NCBI GenBank assembly: GCA_016865865.1
Contig: VGOC01000012.1
Span: 1-53,160, forward strand
Source of the DNA: Chloroflexota bacterium
GTDB taxonomy: Bacteria; Chloroflexota; Anaerolineae; Anaerolineales; UBA11858
Length of the DNA: 53,160 bases
Direction: 5' to 3'
In this document: in pieces, positions 50,600 to 53,160 of the stretch
Layout of the letters: each line of letters begins with the position of its first letter
How positions within the stretch are numbered: position 1 is the first letter of the stretch
Program-made: the position numbers and the translations under genes
The notes under the pieces: generated by a model
The model's input: only the letters and a program-made list of their open reading frames with translations
What the model was told of the DNA's origin: nothing
Databases searched by the model: none

Positions 50600-51328
50600 A
50601 TGGAAGTTCAAATTGCCGTTTCTAAAGTCAATAAATACGCCTCCTCGACAAGCGGCGACACGGTAGAAGTTATCGAACGTCCCAATGGCGGCGTCTCGGT
50701 GGTGATGGCTGATGGGCAAAGCTCCGGGCGGGGCGCCAAGTGGGTATCTTCGTTCGTGGTACGCAAGGTGATCTCGTTATTGGCAGACGGCGTACGTGAT
50801 GGCGCGGCAGCCCGGGCAGCTTCGGATGCCCTATACACCGAAAGGGGCGGTAAGGTCGCTGCCACGTTGAACTTGCTCTCGGCGGATTTTTTCACCAACA
50901 CGCTGGTGATGACGCGCAATAACCCTGCGCCAGTGCTGTTGGCCCGCGACGAAGAGATCAAACAACTCGACGAAGAAAGCGCTCCGATTGGCGTTCATCG
51001 CAACACCCGCCCGGTCATCAATGAAGTAGAGTTGACCACAGGCATCACGGTAGTGATGTTCACCGATGGCATCATCCATGCCGGATCTCGCGATGGCAGC
51101 TCGATGGACATCGTCACCTGTCTGCAATCCACGTTAGACAATGAACTCCCCACACCTCAATTCATCGCCGACGCCCTGCTCAAACACGCCTTGAAATTGG
51201 ATCAAGGTCGTCCTGTGGATGATATCAGCGTTGTAGCCCTCCGTGTCATCTCATCAGGTGAAGGCAATCAATTCGGCAGCGAAAACCTGATCCGCCGCAT
51301 GACCGTCTCGCTTCCCATGGGACGATGA
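50600..51328 (+). CDS. SpoIIE/PP2C-type protein phosphatase
   Basis: The 242-residue protein has the PP2C landmarks VSVVMADGQSSGRGAKW near 32, NNPAPVLLARDEEI near 108, VVMFTDGIIHAG near 150 and DDISVVALRV near 205. It likely dephosphorylates Ser/Thr in a partner-switching regulator. The frame stops at TGA 51326-51328 in the middle of what looks like a further domain, which continues in the same frame for 55 codons. Confidence 0.85.
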   Translation: MEVQIAVSKVNKYASSTSGDTVEVIERPNGGVSVVMADGQSSGRGAKWVSSFVVRKVISLLADGVRDGAAARAASDALYTERGGKVAATLNLLSADFFTNTLVMTRNNPAPVLLARDEEIKQLDEESAPIGVHRNTRPVINEVELTTGITVVMFTDGIIHAGSRDGSSMDIVTCLQSTLDNELPTPQFIADALLKHALKLDQGRPVDDISVVALRVISSGEGNQFGSENLIRRMTVSLPMGR

Positions 51329-51496
51329 AGACCTCTCGAACGCGACTTCGATGTCAGCGTGGTGCTCCTGCGCCGCCAGAACGAAGACCCGGACTTCCAC
51401 CCCAGCCCAACCCGCCGTATCGAACCGGAGGACACCCTTGCCTTCCTGGGCGGCGCGCCGCAGATCAGCGCAGTAGCCCAAAATAATGAACCCTGA
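51329..51496 (+). pseudogene. In-frame 3' extension of the phosphatase gene after TGA, TrkA-C-like
   Basis: Directly after the TGA the same frame stays open for 55 codons: RPLERDFDVSVVLLRR, then FHPSPTRRIEPEDTLAFLGG and ending QNNEP. The pattern (VVLLRR, PSP, IEPEDTLAFLG) resembles the C-terminal ligand-binding domain of TrkA/RCK proteins. Its own stop at 51494-51496 overlaps the next gene by 11 bp, as expected for a real gene end. Either a nonsense mutation or stop-codon read-through joins the two parts. Confidence 0.6.
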
Positions 51497-51836
51497 ATTG
51501 ATCGTCGGTGTCGTTGGGGTTTGTGGATCAGGTAAAACGGAGTTGGTTCGACGGTTAGAGGAGCTCGGTTGCCAGGCCCGCCATATCGCCCAGGAGCACT
51601 CCTTCGCCCCAAATATGTGGCAGCGATTCAGCCATCCCGATGTGTTGATCTTCCTGGAAGTCTCCTACCCTCTGACGATGGCGCGCAAGAATTTTCGATG
51701 GAGCGAGAAAGAATATCGAACGGAGTTGGCGCGTCTCGACCATGCGCGCCGGCACGCCGACCTGGTTATCGAAACAGACGATCTCACCCTCGACGAAGTA
51801 CTGGCCAATGTCCTCGAATTCCTCGAAACAGCCTGA
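51486..51836 (+). CDS. Small P-loop NTPase
   Basis: The 116-residue protein has a Walker A motif GVCGSGKTELVR near residue 11 and VLIFLEVSYPLTMARK near 53, in the style of nucleotide or small-molecule kinases. It overlaps the end of the phosphatase extension. It probably works with the phosphatase. Substrate and partner are unknown. Confidence 0.75.
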   Translation: MNPELIVGVVGVCGSGKTELVRRLEELGCQARHIAQEHSFAPNMWQRFSHPDVLIFLEVSYPLTMARKNFRWSEKEYRTELARLDHARRHADLVIETDDLTLDEVLANVLEFLETA

Positions 51837-51888
51837 CCCGGACGAGCCGGAACTAAAAAATTCAGAAAATCCACGAAGAACACGAAGC

Positions 51889-52635
51889 TCAATAATTGAA
51901 ATACAATAACCCTATCGCGCCGCAAACCAAAAACGGGCCATAAGGAATCGCTGTAAAGACCCGGTATCGTCGCAGGAGGAGCGTGACCAGTAGGTAGAAA
52001 AAGCTCACCACCCCGCCAAGTAGAATCGCCAGAATCAACCCCCCGATTATTCCAGGCCAGCCCAATAATAACCCCAATACTCCAGAGAGATTCACATCTC
52101 CAAAGCCCAGGGCAACCTCCTCGATCGGTTCGCCGCGGAAACGCGCGACCCCGCGGGCGAACAAGAACCCCAAACCATACAGGATCAACATCAGGCCGTA
52201 GCCCGCCGCGCCGCCGATCAAGGTTGGGGTCAGACCGTGCAGCCAACTCCCCACGGCTAAACCTAAGAGCGCCCCCGTCCAACTGACAGGGTGCAAGATC
52301 AACCGGTGTTCCATATCAATCACGACCACCACCCCAAAATACAGCATGAGGGCTATCCCCACCCAGGCGCCCAATCTCACGGGGGGTGAAATCCACAGCC
52401 AGACGCTGACGCCGATATAGATGATTTCGACGATCCACACTCGTAAGCGGCGGCGACCTCCACAGGCCGGGCAACGGCGCGGCCAGACCAGATAGTTCCA
52501 CCAGGGCTGCTTCTCCCCACAGATCATGCAGATTGGCGCGGCCAGCCGTCGTTCATGCGGCAAAATATCGGAGAGGTAATTCACCACCATGCCGCCAAGC
52601 CATCCCAGGAAAACCGCCGCGATCCATTGCATCAT
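51889..52635 (-). CDS. Prepilin leader peptidase (A24 family)
   Basis: The 248-residue polytopic protein has a cytoplasmic zinc-type loop with two CxxC pairs (CMIC near 36, CPAC near 56). The catalytic aspartates are in VVIDMEHRLI and ALGFGDVNL. It cuts type IV pilin or pseudopilin leaders and may methylate them. No pilin genes are in the window. Convergent with the P-loop gene. Confidence 0.88.
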   Translation of the reverse strand: MMQWIAAVFLGWLGGMVVNYLSDILPHERRLAAPICMICGEKQPWWNYLVWPRRCPACGGRRRLRVWIVEIIYIGVSVWLWISPPVRLGAWVGIALMLYFGVVVVIDMEHRLILHPVSWTGALLGLAVGSWLHGLTPTLIGGAAGYGLMLILYGLGFLFARGVARFRGEPIEEVALGFGDVNLSGVLGLLLGWPGIIGGLILAILLGGVVSFFYLLVTLLLRRYRVFTAIPYGPFLVCGAIGLLYFNY

Positions 52636-52682
52636 GGGAAAATTATACCCGATGTGAAAAGTTCATCGTATAATCTAGGCCA

Positions 52683-53160
52683 ATGAACCCGCCGATTGCA
52701 ATCCTGACCGATTTCGGATCCCATGACCCCTATGTGGGCGTCATGAAAGGCGTCATCGCCGGGATCAACCCCCAGGCCGCATTGATTGACCTGAACAACC
52801 AGATTCCCCCGGGCGATGTCCAACGGGCGGCGATCAGCCTGTGGCAATCTCTAAACTATTTCCCCAAGGGGACCATCTTCCTCGCCGTGGTTGATCCCGG
52901 CGTGGGGACGCGCCGTCGCCCCCTCATCATCCAGGCAAATGATCGAATCTTCGTCGGGCCGGATAATGGAGTGTTCAGTTTCGTCTTGGGTGAAAACGCC
53001 CAGGCGTGGGAGCTGACGAATCCCACCCTGATGCTGCAGAATCCGGGGAATACCTTCCATGGCCGGGATATCTTTGCGCCCGCAGCGGCTCATGCCTCCC
53101 TGGGGATTCACGGCCCTGAGTTTGGAGCGACGGTCCCGGATGTAGAGCTGATCCCTGCGC
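52683..53160 (+). CDS. SAM hydroxide adenosyltransferase (SAM hydrolase), truncated by window end
   Basis: The first 159 residues match the DUF62 family, which splits S-adenosylmethionine to adenosine and methionine. ILTDFGSHDPYVGVMKGVI, VVDPGVGTRRRPL, FVGPDNGVFS and FHGRDIFAPAAAHASLG are all present. The start is ATG at 52683, divergent from the prepilin peptidase gene. The C-terminal domain is beyond the window. Confidence 0.92.
   Translation, partial: MNPPIAILTDFGSHDPYVGVMKGVIAGINPQAALIDLNNQIPPGDVQRAAISLWQSLNYFPKGTIFLAVVDPGVGTRRRPLIIQANDRIFVGPDNGVFSFVLGENAQAWELTNPTLMLQNPGNTFHGRDIFAPAAAHASLGIHGPEFGATVPDVELIPA

Noticed and set aside
51326-51328. TGA as a selenocysteine codon in the phosphatase
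   Set aside because: No hairpin of SECIS type was seen just after it and no Sec-containing homologue is known to me; nonsense mutation or read-through is simpler.

Overview
This window looks like a chromosomal segment of an Anaerolineae-type Chloroflexota bacterium. That assignment is inference. It rests on moderately high G+C, frequent four-helix-bundle (S23-type) genes, low-complexity 'ccaatctacc'-like intergenic tracts, and a Thermus/Chloroflexota-style type I-E CRISPR repeat. No rRNA or other decisive marker is present.

Region 1 (1-14658) is a type I-E CRISPR-Cas locus. A 47-repeat array runs off the left edge. To its right, all on the minus strand, the genes read in transcription order: small leader ORF, cas3, cas8e, an extra nuclease gene, cas11, cas7e, cas5e, cas6e, a palindromic repeat element, cas1, cas2, array. 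Four things set it apart from textbook I-E. Cas3 carries a complete HTH-WYL-type regulator at its N-terminus. A low-G+C gene for an HTH plus Mrr-like PD-(D/E)xK nuclease sits between cas8e and cas11. The array begins 26 bp after cas2, leaving no room for a free leader. A hairpin covers the ribosome-binding site of a 58-codon leader ORF that overlaps the cas3 start.

Region 2 (14659-18084) holds a GT2 glycosyltransferase, an AI-2E-family membrane protein and threonine synthase. A small inverted-repeat element rewrites the 3' end of the threonine synthase gene.

Region 3 (18115-34011, minus strand) is a purine uptake and breakdown cluster. It has a BMP-type nucleoside ABC importer (lipoprotein, double ATPase, two permeases), two adenine deaminases, a xanthine-dehydrogenase-type molybdenum subunit, a YgeW-like carbamoyltransferase, an aspartate-carbamoyltransferase-like protein, carbamate kinase and a GntR/UTRA regulator. 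The likely logic is import of nucleosides or bases, deamination and hydroxylation, and recovery of ATP from carbamoyl phosphate. Four copies of a roughly 115-bp MITE-like element are scattered over 16.7-37.8 kb; two have perfect 8-bp target duplications and a third has a near-perfect one.

Region 4 (33965-37556, minus) contains a nucleotidyltransferase/partner pair, a GT-C type membrane glycosyltransferase with a two-operator promoter, and a secreted protein of three repeated domains.

Region 5 (37898-53160, mostly plus) is housekeeping: site-2 protease, HEAT-repeat protein, AEC transporter, MA-like peptidase, acylphosphatase, tRNA-Leu(UAG), trigger factor, ClpP, HAD phosphatase, RlmN, NIL-domain protein, lipid kinase, spermidine-synthase-like membrane protein, methyltransferase, a SpoIIE/PP2C phosphatase split from a C-terminal extension by an in-frame TGA, a P-loop protein, a prepilin peptidase and a truncated SAM hydrolase.
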